From: Thermus thermophilus
GTDB lineage: Bacteria; Deinococcota; Deinococci; Deinococcales; Thermaceae
Direction of reading: 5' to 3'
DNA length: 64,000 bases
NCBI RefSeq assembly: GCF_019974155.1
Contig: NZ_AP025158.1
Coordinates: 1,984,001 to 2,048,000, forward strand
Shown here: piece after piece, positions 51,509 to 61,289 of the stretch
Position numbering within the stretch: position 1 is the first letter of the stretch
Layout: the number at the start of each line of letters is the position of its first letter
The notes under the pieces: generated by a model
Told to the model about the DNA's origin: nothing
What the model saw: the letters and a program-made list of their open reading frames with translations, nothing else
Databases searched by the model: none
Position numbers and translations under genes: made by a program

Positions 51509-52651
51509 ATGGAGCTTTTCCTCCTCGTCCTCCGCAACCTCCTGGCCCGGCCCGTCCGGAGCCTCCTCACCCTGCTCGGGGTCCTGGTGGCCACGGCGAG
51601 CATGGTCCTCTTCCTCTCCTTCGGGGAGGGCCTGAGGCGGGCCCTCTTCCAGGAGCTCTCCCGGGTGGGCCCCGCCATCCAGGTGGTGCCGGAAGGGGCG
51701 GAGGGCTTTGTCTTCGGCGGCCTCCCCGAGATTTCCCCCGAAACCCTAAAGGCCTTAGAAAGGGCGGGGGAGGCCCTGGGGGTGCGGGCGGTGGTCCCCA
51801 CCCTCTTCCTCACCCGGGGAGGCTTTGACCCCAGCACCAGCTTCCTCTTCCAGGGCCTGCCGGAAGGAACCCCCCCGGACCTCCTCTACCCGGGGCTCAA
51901 GGCCAGGGAAGGCCGCCTCATCCCCTCGGAAGGGGGCGCCGTGGTGGGGGCCAAGGTGGCCAAGCGGAGCGGCCTCACCTTGGGAAGCCTCCTGAGGCTT
52001 TCCCCGAGGCTCGCGCTTGAGGTGGAGGGGGTCTTGGAGGAGACGGGAGGCCTCGCCGACAACCTGATCTTCGTCCCCTTGAGGGTGCTCCAGGAGGCCT
52101 TGGGCACGGAGAACGTGACCGCGGTGCTCGTGGCCCTAAGCCCCGGCCAGAAGGCGGAAGCCGTGGCCCGGGCCCTGGAGGAGGCGGTGCCCGGGGTCAA
52201 GGCCCAGACCACGAGCGAGGTGATGCGCTTCGCCGAGCGCGCCCTAAGGATCAGCGACCTGGTGCGCTTCGGCATCAGCCTGGTGGCCCTGGTGGTGGGG
52301 GGGCTTCTCGTGGCCAACACCGTGATGATGTCCGTGTACGAGCGGGTGCGGGAGTTCGGGGTGATGCGGGCCCTGGGGGCGAGGCGGGGGTTCATCTTCC
52401 GCCTGGTGCTCCTGGAGGCCCTTCTCCTGGCCCTCCTGGGCGGGGCCTTTGGCCTGGGCCTGGGAGGGGCGGCGTCCTACGCCATCAACCTCTACACCCT
52501 GGACCAGGTGGGCCTGGCCCTTTCGGCGGTGACCCCGAGGCTTGGGCTTTTCGCCCTGGGGGTGGCCCTCGGCCTCGGGCTTCTCGCCGGGCTTCTTCCC
52601 GCCTACCACGCAAGCCGCATCCCCGTGGTGGAGGCCTTGGGGAGGGTGTAG
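51509..52651 (+). CDS. MacB/FtsX-type ABC transporter permease
   Basis: The 380-aa protein has one N-terminal helix (NLLARPVRSLLTLLGVLVATASMVLFLSFGEG), a roughly 210-residue extracytoplasmic MacB_PCD domain and three C-terminal helices with YERVREFGVMRALGARRGFI between them. This is the LolC/MacB class, which drives lipoprotein or peptide extrusion by mechanotransmission. TAGCCT (51496-51501) lies 7 nt before ATG 51509. The ATPase gene starts at the very next base after its stop. Confidence 0.9.
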   Translation: MELFLLVLRNLLARPVRSLLTLLGVLVATASMVLFLSFGEGLRRALFQELSRVGPAIQVVPEGAEGFVFGGLPEISPETLKALERAGEALGVRAVVPTLFLTRGGFDPSTSFLFQGLPEGTPPDLLYPGLKAREGRLIPSEGGAVVGAKVAKRSGLTLGSLLRLSPRLALEVEGVLEETGGLADNLIFVPLRVLQEALGTENVTAVLVALSPGQKAEAVARALEEAVPGVKAQTTSEVMRFAERALRISDLVRFGISLVALVVGGLLVANTVMMSVYERVREFGVMRALGARRGFIFRLVLLEALLLALLGGAFGLGLGGAASYAINLYTLDQVGLALSAVTPRLGLFALGVALGLGLLAGLLPAYHASRIPVVEALGRV

Positions 52652-53335
52652 ATGACCCTAAGAGCGGAAAACCTCACCAAGCGCTACCGGCAAGGGGAGA
52701 AGGAGGTGGTGGCCCTTTCGGGCTTCACCTACGCCTTCCCCCCGGGGGCCACGGCGGTGGTAGGGCCTTCGGGAAGCGGGAAGACCACCCTCCTAAACCT
52801 CCTCGCGGGCTTTGACCTGCCCACGGAGGGCGGGGTCTACCTGGGGGACATCCCCCTCCACGCCCTCTCCGAGGACGAGCGGGCGGGAGTGCGGCTTAAG
52901 CACATGGGCTTCGTCTTCCAGCAGTGGAACCTCATCCCCACCCTCACCGCCCTGGAGAACGTGGCCTTTCCCCTCCTCCTCGCGGGCTGGCCGAGGAGGG
53001 CGAGGCTAGAGCGGGCGGCGGAGCTTTTGGAGAAGGTGGGCCTAGAAGCCCGCCTCCACCACCTGCCAAGCCGCCTCTCCGGCGGGGAGCAGCAGCGGGT
53101 GGCCCTGGCCCGGGCTTTGGCCCTGGACCCCCCCATCCTCTTCGCCGACGAGCCCACGGGGAACCTGGACCTCGAGGCGCGGGAGCAGGTGGCGAACCTC
53201 CTCTTCGCCCTAGGCGAGGCGCGCACCCTGATCCTCGTCACCCACGACCTGGAACTCGCCCAAAGGGCAGGGCGCATCCTCCACTTAAAAGGCGGGCGGC
53301 TCGTGCGGGAGGAGGCGCCTCAGGCCAAGGGCTAA
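52652..53335 (+). CDS. ABC transporter ATP-binding protein (LolD/MacB type)
   Basis: This 227-aa ATPase has Walker [15 protein letters not shown]-loop [18 protein letters not shown], signature [16 protein letters not shown], Walker [13 protein letters not shown] and the H-loop LILVTHD. The wording of the Q-loop and signature places it in the LolD/MacB/FtsE group, matching the permease immediately upstream. The two probably form a homodimeric exporter pair; no periplasmic adaptor gene is adjacent. Confidence 0.93.
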   Translation: MTLRAENLTKRYRQGEKEVVALSGFTYAFPPGATAVVGPSGSGKTTLLNLLAGFDLPTEGGVYLGDIPLHALSEDERAGVRLKHMGFVFQQWNLIPTLTALENVAFPLLLAGWPRRARLERAAELLEKVGLEARLHHLPSRLSGGEQQRVALARALALDPPILFADEPTGNLDLEAREQVANLLFALGEARTLILVTHDLELAQRAGRILHLKGGRLVREEAPQAKG

Positions 53336-53382
53336 GGCCCCTGGGACATTCCGCCCACCCCTTCCGTGGCAGAATACCCCCC

Positions 53383-54714
53383 ATGGGCGAGCGCCTGGTG
53401 GTCGTGGGCGGGGTGGCGGGCGGGGCCTCCGCCGCCGCCAAGGCCAAGAGGGAGAACCCCGAGCTGGAGGTGGTGGTCTACGAGAAGTCGGGGTGGGTCT
53501 CCTACGGGGCCTGCGGCCTGCCCTACGTGCTTTCCGGGGAGATCCCCCGCCTGGAAAGGCTGGTGGCCCGCACCCCCGAGGAGTTCCGCAAGCAAGGGGT
53601 CCTGGTCCACACCCGCCACGAGGTGGTGGACGTGGACTACGGGCTCCGCACCCTCACGGTGCACGACCACGCCGAGGGAAGGACCTTCCAGGACCGCTTT
53701 GACCACCTGGTCCTGGCCACGGGGGCGCGGCCCCTCCTCCCCCCCATCCCCGGCACGGAGCAGGCGGGGGTGTACACCCTGAGAACCATGGAGGACGGGG
53801 AGAGGCTCCTAAAGGCCCTTCCCCAAGCCCGGCGGGCCGCCATCCTGGGGGCGGGGTACATCGGCCTCGAGGCCGCCGAGGCCTTCCGCAAGCGGGGCCT
53901 GGAGGTGACCCTCCTGGAGGCCAAGGACCGCCCCCTCCCCCACTGGGACCCCGAGGTGGGGGCCCTCCTCAAGGAGGAGCTGGAGCGGCACGGGGTGGAG
54001 GTCTGGACCGGGGTGAGGGTGGAGGCCCTCCGGGGGATGGGCCGGGTGGAGGCGGTGGAGACCTCGGAAGGCGTGGTGCCCGCGGACCTGGTGCTGGTGG
54101 CCACGGGGGTCCGGCCCAACACCGCCCTCGCCCAGGCCATGGGGGTGGCCCTGGGGCCCACGGGGGCCATCGCCACCGACGAAAGGATGCGCACCAACCT
54201 GGAAGGGGTCTACGCCGCCGGGGACGTGGCGGAAAGCTTCCACCGGGTCCTCAAGCGCCCTTACTGGCTCCCCTTGGGGGACGTGGCCAACAAGCACGGC
54301 CGCACCGCGGGAAGCGTCATCGCCGGCAAGGAGGCCCGCTTTCTGGGCGTGGTGGGCACGGCCATCTTCAAGGCCTTTGACCTGGCCGTGGCCACCACGG
54401 GGCTTTCCCTGGAGGGGGCCCTCAAGGAGGGGTTCCCGGCCAAGAAAGTCTTCATCCAAAGCCGGGATGGGGCCCACTACTACCCGGGAAGCGGGCCCCT
54501 CTGGGTGGAGCTCGTCTACGAGGAGGGGACGGGGAGGCTCCTGGGCGGCGCGGTGGTGGCCCGGGGGCACGGGGCCCTGCGCATAGACGCCCTCGCCGCC
54601 CTCCTTCACCGGGAGGGAACCGTGGAGGACCTTTTGGCCCTGGACCTGGCCTACGCCCCGCCCTTTAGCCCCGTCTGGGACCCCCTCCTCATCGCCGCCC
54701 AGCAGGCCCGCTAA
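53383..54714 (+). CDS. CoA-disulfide reductase / NADH oxidase-like flavoprotein
   Basis: The 443-aa protein has FAD motif [31 protein letters not shown], single redox Cys44 in [23 protein letters not shown] motif [21 protein letters not shown] and the FAD-binding [13 protein letters not shown]. One active Cys rather than a CxxxxC pair marks the CoA-disulfide reductase / NADH oxidase / persulfide reductase group. It should keep CoA or other low-molecular thiols reduced. CAGAAT lies 7 nt before ATG 53383. Confidence 0.9.
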   Translation: MGERLVVVGGVAGGASAAAKAKRENPELEVVVYEKSGWVSYGACGLPYVLSGEIPRLERLVARTPEEFRKQGVLVHTRHEVVDVDYGLRTLTVHDHAEGRTFQDRFDHLVLATGARPLLPPIPGTEQAGVYTLRTMEDGERLLKALPQARRAAILGAGYIGLEAAEAFRKRGLEVTLLEAKDRPLPHWDPEVGALLKEELERHGVEVWTGVRVEALRGMGRVEAVETSEGVVPADLVLVATGVRPNTALAQAMGVALGPTGAIATDERMRTNLEGVYAAGDVAESFHRVLKRPYWLPLGDVANKHGRTAGSVIAGKEARFLGVVGTAIFKAFDLAVATTGLSLEGALKEGFPAKKVFIQSRDGAHYYPGSGPLWVELVYEEGTGRLLGGAVVARGHGALRIDALAALLHREGTVEDLLALDLAYAPPFSPVWDPLLIAAQQAR

Positions 54715-54750
54715 GCGCCCCACGGGGCCAAACCGAGGTGGGGGCGTCTA

Positions 54751-54820
54751 TCCGGTGTAAACCCGGGCGAAGCACACCAAAAGGCCGTGTCAAGCCCGGG
54801 CGGCTACACTCTACACCGGA
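54751..54820. promoter_or_regulatory. Nested inverted repeats and -10 upstream of aceA
   Basis: Outer arms TCCGGTGTA (54751-54759) and TACACCGGA (54812-54820) are a perfect 9-bp inverted repeat. Inside are CCCGGGC (54762-54768) and GCCCGGG (54794-54800). A possible -10, TACACT (54805-54810), lies between inner and outer right arms. This looks like an operator or leader structure for aceA. Confidence 0.5.
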
Positions 54821-54860
54821 GGGGCTTCCCCCCCGAGACTGGGTCCCGGGAGGTGAAGGA

Positions 54861-56168
54861 ATGGAAGGGCTGACCCCCGAGATGCAAAAGGAAGCGGAGG
54901 CGCTCCGCCGGGAGTGGGAGACGAACCCGAGGTGGAAGGGCGTCCGGCGGGACTACCGCCCCGAGGACGTGGTGCGCTTGAGGCCCAGCGTCCAGGTGGA
55001 GTACACCCTGGCCAAGCGAGGGGCGGAAAAACTCTGGAAACTCCTCCACGAAAGGCCCTACGTGCACACCTTCGGGGCCTACACCGGGGCCATGGCGGTG
55101 GAGATGGTGCGGGCCGGGCTGGAGGCCATCTACCTCTCCGGCTGGCAGGTGGCCGCCGACGCCAACCTGGCCTGGCAGACCTACCCCGACCAGTCCCTCT
55201 ACCCCTACAACTCCGTGCCCCAAATCGTGAAGCGCATCAACAACGCCCTCATGCGGGCCGACCAGGTGGAGCGGATTGAAGGCCGGGTGACCCGGGACTG
55301 GTACGTGCCCATCGTGGCCGACGCCGAGGCGGGCTTCGGCGGGGCCCTCAACGTGTTTGAGCTCACCAAGGCCATGATTGAGGCGGGGGCTGCCGGGATC
55401 CACTACGAGGACCAGCTCGCCAGCGAGAAGAAGTGCGGCCACCTGGGCGGCAAGGTCCTGGTGCCCACGGGCCAGCACATCCGCACCCTCCAGGCGGCTA
55501 GGCTCGCCGCGGACGTGATGGGCGTGCCCACGGTGATCATCGCCCGCACCGACGCCGAGGCCGCCACCCTCATCACCAGCGACATTGACGAGCGCGACCG
55601 GCCCTTCATCCTCCCGGACGAGCGCACCCCCGAGGGCTTCTACCGCTTCAAGAACGGGATTGAGGCCTGCATCGCCCGGGCCCTGGCCTACGCCCCCTAC
55701 GCCGACGTGATCTGGATGGAGACCTCCAAGCCCGACCTGGAGGAGGCCCGGAAGTTCGCCGAGGCGGTGAAGAAGGAGTTCCCCGACAAGCTCCTCGCTT
55801 ACAACCTCTCCCCCTCCTTCAACTGGAAGAAGTTCCTGGACGACGAGACCATCGCCAAGTTCAACCGGGAGCTCGGGGCGATGGGGTACAAGTTCCAGTT
55901 CATCACCCTGGCGGGCTGGCACGCCCTGAACTACTACATCTGGGAGCTGGCCAAGGGCTACAAGGAGCGGGGCATGCCCGCCTTCGTGGAGCTCCAGCAG
56001 AAGGAGTTCGCCGCCCAGAAGGAGGGCTTCACCGCCGTCAAGCACCAGCGGGAGGTGGGGGCCGGGTACTTTGACGAGGTGGTCCTGGCCCTGACCCAGG
56101 GGCAGGCCTCCACCCTGGCCCTCAAGGGCTCCACGGAAGAGGCCCAGTTCAACGAGCCCGTCCACTGA
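54861..56168 (+). CDS. aceA: Isocitrate lyase
   Basis: Isocitrate lyase splits isocitrate to glyoxylate and succinate in the glyoxylate shunt. The 435-aa protein has the catalytic [36 protein letters not shown] and [14 protein letters not shown] segments. ATG 54861 follows GGGAGGTG with proper spacing. Malate synthase is not adjacent. The nested palindrome upstream is a candidate for carbon-source control. A strong terminator follows. Confidence 0.97.
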   Translation: MEGLTPEMQKEAEALRREWETNPRWKGVRRDYRPEDVVRLRPSVQVEYTLAKRGAEKLWKLLHERPYVHTFGAYTGAMAVEMVRAGLEAIYLSGWQVAADANLAWQTYPDQSLYPYNSVPQIVKRINNALMRADQVERIEGRVTRDWYVPIVADAEAGFGGALNVFELTKAMIEAGAAGIHYEDQLASEKKCGHLGGKVLVPTGQHIRTLQAARLAADVMGVPTVIIARTDAEAATLITSDIDERDRPFILPDERTPEGFYRFKNGIEACIARALAYAPYADVIWMETSKPDLEEARKFAEAVKKEFPDKLLAYNLSPSFNWKKFLDDETIAKFNRELGAMGYKFQFITLAGWHALNYYIWELAKGYKERGMPAFVELQQKEFAAQKEGFTAVKHQREVGAGYFDEVVLALTQGQASTLALKGSTEEAQFNEPVH

Positions 56169-56179
56169 GGTGGCGGTGT

Positions 56180-56215
56180 GCAAAAAAGGCCGGGGCACGC
56201 CCCGGCCTTTTTTGC
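56180..56215 (+). terminator. Intrinsic terminator of aceA
   Basis: A 16-bp stem with a CACG loop has A-run and U-run sides paired (A6 at 56182-56187, T6 at 56208-56213), so it can work on both strands. It lies 11 nt after the aceA stop. Confidence 0.9.
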
Positions 56216-56241
56216 ACCGGCCTGGTAGAGTGTAAGAAGGA

Positions 56242-58999
56242 ATGGATAAGGCCGCTACACCCTGGCTGCGCTACCTGGAGGAGCTCCGCCCCCACCTCCA
56301 AGGCCGGGACCACCGGGGGAGGAAGGGCTCCCTGCGCTGGCTCGAGGCCCTCATGGCCGAGCGCGGGGGGCGGGCGGGCACGGTGCGCAACATCCTCTAC
56401 AAGGACCTGGGAAGCCCCGAGGAGAAGGAGCGCCTCTACCGCATCCTGGCCGACCTCTACCGGGAGGCGGGCCTGAAGCCCCCGCCGCCCCCGGCGGAGC
56501 TCTTCCTGAAGAGCGCCCGTAAGGTCCTGGGGCGGGACAAGCGCCGCATCTTCCGCCACTTCCTCCGGGAGCTGGAGGCAGGCCGGAGGCCCCAGGTGGT
56601 GGTGGTGGGCGGGGCGGCCACGGGCAAGGGGGTCCTCCTCTCCGCCTTGCGCCAGGCCCTCGCCGCCTTCCCGGGAAAGGCCCCCTTCGTCCTCAACCTG
56701 GGCGGGGAGCTCGCCCAGGCCCTCATCCCCCTGGCGGAGGAGCTTGGGGTGGAGGCGGAAACCCTCCTCTCCCAGCTTTCCCCCACCCAGCCCTACATCC
56801 TCCAAGGCGCCCTCCAACAGGAGTTCCTCGCCGCCTTGGCCCAGGCCCTGAACCGGGCAGGCCGCCCCCTCCTCCTCCGGGCCGAGGCCCAAGGGACCCT
56901 GGAGGGCCTCCCCTTGCGGGGGCCGGACGGGGGGCAACGGGGCCTTTCCGCCTGGCTTGAGCCCTTCCTGCGGAGCCTGGAAATCCCCTACCTCGCCGCC
57001 CTCACCGAGCCGCCCCCCACCCTCCCCTACCAGCCCCTCTCCCCCCCGAGCCGGGAGGAGGCCCGACGCTTCGTCAGGGAAAGGCTCCCCCACCTGCCCC
57101 CGGAGCGCCTCGAGGCCTTGGTGAACCAGGCGGGGCGGAACTTCGGGGAGCTCTCCCGCCTCGTCCTCCTGGAGGCGGCCAAGCACGACCCCGAGACCCC
57201 CCTCCAGGACGACCCGGCCCTAAGGCCCCTCCTCGAGGCCCTGGCCGCCTTCAGCCCCGAGGCGGACCCCGCCTTCCCCGCGGCCCTCCTGGAAAGGGCC
57301 TTGAACCGCCCCTTAGAACGCCTCTCCCAAGCGGAGAAGGCCCTTTTGGAGTGGGTGGGGGGACGGGCTCGTCCGCCCCTCCCTGCGAAGCCTCCTCCCC
57401 CATGAGGCCCCGCGGGAGCTCCACCGCCTCGCCCTGGAGTTCTTCCCTCCGGAGAACCTCTTCCGCCGCCTCTACCACGCCCGCAAGGCCGGGGAGCGGC
57501 GGATCCTCTTGGACCTCCTCACCGAGGACCCCGCCCGCCTCGCCCTCCTGCCGGGCCTCTGGCAGGAAGCCCGGTCCTGGCCTAAGGAGGACCGGGAGGC
57601 GTTGGCCGCCGCCTTGGTGCGCTACCGGGCCGTCTTGGGCCAGTACGCCCACCCCGAGGTGGAGGAGGCCCTCGCCCTTTTGGCCCAGGCCGAGGACCCA
57701 AGGCTTCGGGCCTCGGCCCGCATCAAGGCCGCCGAGGCCAAGGCCGACGCCGGCCTCTACAAGGAGGCGGAGGCCCTTTTGCCCCCGGAGGAGGAGTTCC
57801 CCCTCCTGGACGAAACGGCCCGGGCGGAGGGGCTTTTGGTGCGGGCCGCGGTGGAGCGGTGGAAGGGGGACTACGAGAAGGCGGCCCGCTACGCCGAGCG
57901 GGCGGCCGAGCTCCCCGTGGCCCCCTTCCTCAAGGACCGGGTCCAGCTCTGGCGGGGGCTCGTGGCCAAGGACCTGGGGCGGTACGAGGAGGCCCTCACC
58001 GCCCTCGCCCAGGTGGGGCACGACCCCCTCCTCCTGGGCCGGGCCCGCTACCAGATGGGCGACCTCCTCATGCGCCTGGGAAACCCGGAGGCCAAGGCCC
58101 GGATGGAGGAGGGGCTCAAGGCCCTGGAGGAGGCCGGGGCCCCCCAGGACGAGGTGGCCCGGGTCCGGGCCCGGTACGCCACCCTCCTAAGGCGCCTCGG
58201 CCTCTACCCCGAGGCCGAGGCCGCCATAAGGAGGGCCCTAGAGGAGGCCCTGGACCCCTTCACCCGCGCCCGCGTGGAGAGCGAGGCGGGCATCCTGCAG
58301 GCGGCCCAAGGCCGGCCCCTGGAGGCCCTGGCCTTCCTCTCCCGGGCGGAGGTCTACTTCCGCACCACGGGGGAGAGGCCTAAGGAGGCCCGTTACCGCC
58401 ACCTCCGCACCCTCTTCCGCCTGGCGGCGGCCTACCTCCTCCTGGAAACCGGCACCCCTTACCGCCCGCCCCTCCTCGGGGGCCTTAAGGCCCCCGAGGC
58501 CGAACGGCTCCTCTGGGACCTCCTCGCCAAGATCCCCGAGGAGGCCACCGACCGGTACACCGCCTTGCGCCTGGACGCGGAAAGCCTCCTCGCCCTCCTT
58601 CTCCCCCCCAAGGAGGCCCGGGAAAGGCTCCGCCCCTTCCTCGGCCTCGCCAACCCCTACCTCCGGGCCCAGGCCCGCCTGGGCTACGCCGAGGCCCTCC
58701 TCAGGGAGGGGGCTTACGGGGAGGCCCTGGCCCAGACGGTGGCCCTGCCCCCCCTCTTGGACCCTGGGCTCAACGCCCAGGCCAAGGCCACGGAGGTCCT
58801 CGCCCTCCTCGCCCTGGGGGAGGAGGAGGCCGCCTGGCAGAAGCTCGTGGAGGCGAAGCAGAGCGGCCTCCCCGAGCCCTTCCGCCTCCAGCTGGGAAGG
58901 GCCATGGGCCGGGCCCACCCGGGCCTCGCCGCCCGCCTGCCCCCCACCCCCCTCGCCCCCCCCGAGGCCCTGGGCCTCCACCTGGCCAATCCCGACTAA
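56242..58999 (+). pseudogene. ATPase/TPR regulator-like protein, split by one extra G
   Basis: Two ORFs, 56242-57405 and the frame holding 57509-58999, join into one protein of about 918 aa if one G is removed from the G6 run at 57357-57362: LLEWVGG becomes LLEWVGDGLVRPSLRSLLPHEAPRELHRLALEF. The first part has a degenerate P-loop VVVVGGAATGKGVLLSALRQ (about residue 115-134). The second part is a chain of TPR-like helical repeats. The layout is like STAND/LuxR-type ATPase regulators, but no DNA-binding domain is visible. The G-run shift could be real, slippage-corrected, or a sequencing error. Confidence 0.75.
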
Positions 59000-59004
59000 A
59001 TCAC

Positions 59005-59033
59005 TAGACTTTCTGGGCGCCAGGGGCTATACT
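59005..59033 (+). promoter_or_regulatory. Promoter of the suf operon
   Basis: TAGACT (59005-59010), 17-bp spacer, TATACT (59028-59033). A start near 59040 gives a leader of about 40 nt. No obvious IscR- or SufR-type operator is recognised. Confidence 0.65.
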
Positions 59034-59044
59034 GCTTGTTGCGA

Positions 59045-59065
59045 ACGGGTCGCGATAAGACCCGT
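59045..59065 (+). promoter_or_regulatory. Leader hairpin of the suf operon
   Basis: ACGGGTC (59045-59051) pairs with GACCCGT (59059-59065), loop GCGATAA. It lies right at the expected 5' end of the mRNA, before the ribosome site GAGGAGG. Likely a 5' stabiliser; a regulatory role is possible. Confidence 0.5.
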
Positions 59066-59081
59066 CTGAGGAGGATGGAGC

Positions 59082-59834
59082 ATGAGCCAGCTGGAGATCC
59101 GCGACCTCTGGGCTTCCATTGACGGGGAGACGATCCTCAAGGGCGTGAACCTGGTGGTCCCCAAGGGGGAGGTCCACGCCCTTATGGGCCCCAACGGGGC
59201 CGGGAAGAGCACCCTGGGCAAGATCCTGGCCGGGGACCCCGAGTACACGGTGGAGAAGGGGGAGATCCTCCTGGACGGGGAGAACATCCTGGAGCTCTCC
59301 CCGGACGAAAGGGCGCGGAAGGGGCTCTTCCTCGCCTTCCAGTACCCGGTGGAGGTGCCCGGGGTGACCATCGCCAACTTCCTCCGCCTCGCCCTCCAGG
59401 CCAAGCTCGGCCGGGAGGTGGGGGTGGCGGAGTTCTGGGCCAAGGTGAAGAAGGCCTTGGAGCTTCTGGACTGGGACGAGAGCTACCTCTCCCGCTACCT
59501 CAACGAGGGCTTCTCCGGCGGGGAGAAGAAGCGGAACGAGATCCTGCAGCTATTGGTCCTCGAGCCCACCTACGCCGTCCTGGACGAGACCGACTCGGGC
59601 CTGGACATTGACGCCCTCAAGGTGGTGGCCCGGGGCGTGAACGCCATGCGGGGGCCGAACTTCGGCGCGTTGGTGATCACCCACTACCAGCGGATCCTGA
59701 ACTACATCCAGCCCGATAGGGTCCACGTGATGATGGACGGCCGGGTGGTGGCCACGGGCGGTCCCGAGCTTGCCCTGGAGCTCGAGGCCAAGGGGTACGA
59801 GTGGCTTAAGGAGAAGGTGAAGGAGGGCGCATGA
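59082..59834 (+). CDS. sufC: Fe-S assembly ATPase SufC
   Basis: SufC is the ABC-type ATPase of the SufBCD scaffold that builds iron-sulfur clusters. The 250-aa protein has Walker [10 protein letters not shown] (36-44), signature [14 protein letters not shown] and Walker [17 protein letters not shown], with the Suf-specific GEKKR. Ribosome site GAGGATGGAG precedes ATG 59082. Its stop overlaps sufB by 4 bp (ATGA). Confidence 0.98.
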   Translation: MSQLEIRDLWASIDGETILKGVNLVVPKGEVHALMGPNGAGKSTLGKILAGDPEYTVEKGEILLDGENILELSPDERARKGLFLAFQYPVEVPGVTIANFLRLALQAKLGREVGVAEFWAKVKKALELLDWDESYLSRYLNEGFSGGEKKRNEILQLLVLEPTYAVLDETDSGLDIDALKVVARGVNAMRGPNFGALVITHYQRILNYIQPDRVHVMMDGRVVATGGPELALELEAKGYEWLKEKVKEGA

Positions 59835-61237
59835 GCGAGCTGGAGATCCGCCAGATCGGCGAGGAGTATCGCTGGCACTTCATTGACGAGATCCGGCCCG
59901 TCTTCAAGGCGGAGAAGGGGCTCACCCGCAGGGTGATTGAGGCCATCAGCTACCACAAGGACGAGCCCGAGTGGATGCTGAAGTTCCGCCTGCGGGCCTT
60001 TGAGATCTTCCAGAAGAAGCCCATGCCCACTTGGGGCCCCGACCTCTCCGGGCTCAACCTGGACGACCTCGTCTACTACGTGAAGCCCGCCGAGGTCCGG
60101 GACGCCAAGAGCTGGGACGAGGTCCCCGAGGAGATCCGCCGGACCTACGAGCGCCTGGGCATCCCCGAGGCGGAGCGCAAGGTCTTGGCCGGAGTGGGGG
60201 CCCAGTACGACTCGGAGATGGTCTACCACCGGGTCAGGGAGGAGCTTGAGCGCCAGGGGGTCATCTTCGTGGCCATTGAGGAGGGGATGAAGAAGTACGA
60301 GGACCTCTTCAAGGAGTACTTCGCCAAGGTGGTGCCCCCTGAGGACAACAAGTTCGCCGCCCTGAACTCGGCCGCCTGGTCCGGGGGCTCCTTCGTCTAC
60401 GTGCCCCCCGGGGTCAAGGTGGAGCTCCCCCTGCAGGCCTACTTCCGGGTGAACACCCCCGAGTTCGGCCAGTTTGAGCGCACCCTGATCATCGTGGACG
60501 AGGGGGCCGAGGTGCACTACATTGAGGGCTGCACCGCCCCCATGTACTCCACGGAAAGCCTCCACACGGGGGTGATTGAGATCGTGGTGAAGCGGGGGGC
60601 GCGGAGCCGCTACACCACCATCCAGAACTGGTCCACCAACATGTACAACCTGGTGACCCAGCGGGCCCTGGTCTACGGGGAGGCCTTCCACGAATGGGTG
60701 GACGGCAATCTGGGCTCCAAGGTCACCATGAAGTACCCCTCCAGCTACCTCCTGGAGCCGGGGGCTAGGAGCGAGATCCTCTCCATCGCCTTCGCCAAGA
60801 CGGGCCAGCACCAGGACACGGGCGGCAAGCTCATCCTGGCCGCCCCCCACACCTCGGGGACCATCGTCTCCAAGAGCATCTCCAAGGGGGAGGGGCGGGC
60901 GAGCTACCGCGGCCTGGTGAAGGTGATGGAAGGGGCCCGGCACGGCAAGGTCAACGTGGAGTGCGACGCCCTCCTCATTGACCCCGAAAGCCGCACCGAC
61001 ACCTACCCCTACATTGAGATTGAGGAGGAAACCGCCCACGTGGGCCACGAGGCCACGGTCTCCAAGATCAACGACGAGCAGATCTTCTACCTCCAGTCCC
61101 GTGGCCTCAAGGAGGACGAGGCCGCGGCCCTCATCGTGCGCGGCTTCATTGAGCCCATCGCCAAGGAGCTCCCCCTGGAGTACGCCGTGGAGCTCAACAA
61201 GCTCATTGAGCTGGAGATGGAGGGCTCCGTCGGCTAA
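59831..61237 (+). CDS. sufB: Fe-S scaffold protein SufB
   Basis: The 468-aa SufB has [42 protein letters not shown] with a likely cluster-binding Cys, [20 protein letters not shown], and the C-terminal [28 protein letters not shown]. It forms the SufBC2D complex with neighbours. The start overlaps sufC by 4 bp. A terminator-like hairpin lies directly after it, before sufD. Confidence 0.98.
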   Translation: MSELEIRQIGEEYRWHFIDEIRPVFKAEKGLTRRVIEAISYHKDEPEWMLKFRLRAFEIFQKKPMPTWGPDLSGLNLDDLVYYVKPAEVRDAKSWDEVPEEIRRTYERLGIPEAERKVLAGVGAQYDSEMVYHRVREELERQGVIFVAIEEGMKKYEDLFKEYFAKVVPPEDNKFAALNSAAWSGGSFVYVPPGVKVELPLQAYFRVNTPEFGQFERTLIIVDEGAEVHYIEGCTAPMYSTESLHTGVIEIVVKRGARSRYTTIQNWSTNMYNLVTQRALVYGEAFHEWVDGNLGSKVTMKYPSSYLLEPGARSEILSIAFAKTGQHQDTGGKLILAAPHTSGTIVSKSISKGEGRASYRGLVKVMEGARHGKVNVECDALLIDPESRTDTYPYIEIEEETAHVGHEATVSKINDEQIFYLQSRGLKEDEAAALIVRGFIEPIAKELPLEYAVELNKLIELEMEGSVG

Positions 61238-61249
61238 AGGCCGAGCCTT

Positions 61250-61278
61250 GGGGGAGGCCCAGGGCCTCCCCCTTTTTT
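61250..61278 (+). terminator. Intrinsic terminator between sufB and sufD
   Basis: GGGGGAGGC (61250-61258) pairs with GCCTCCCCC (61264-61272), loop CCAGG, followed by six T. It begins 12 nt after the sufB stop and ends 11 nt before the sufD start; the sufD ribosome site GGAGG is just behind the U-run. Confidence 0.85.
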
Positions 61279-61289
61279 CGGGAGGAAGC

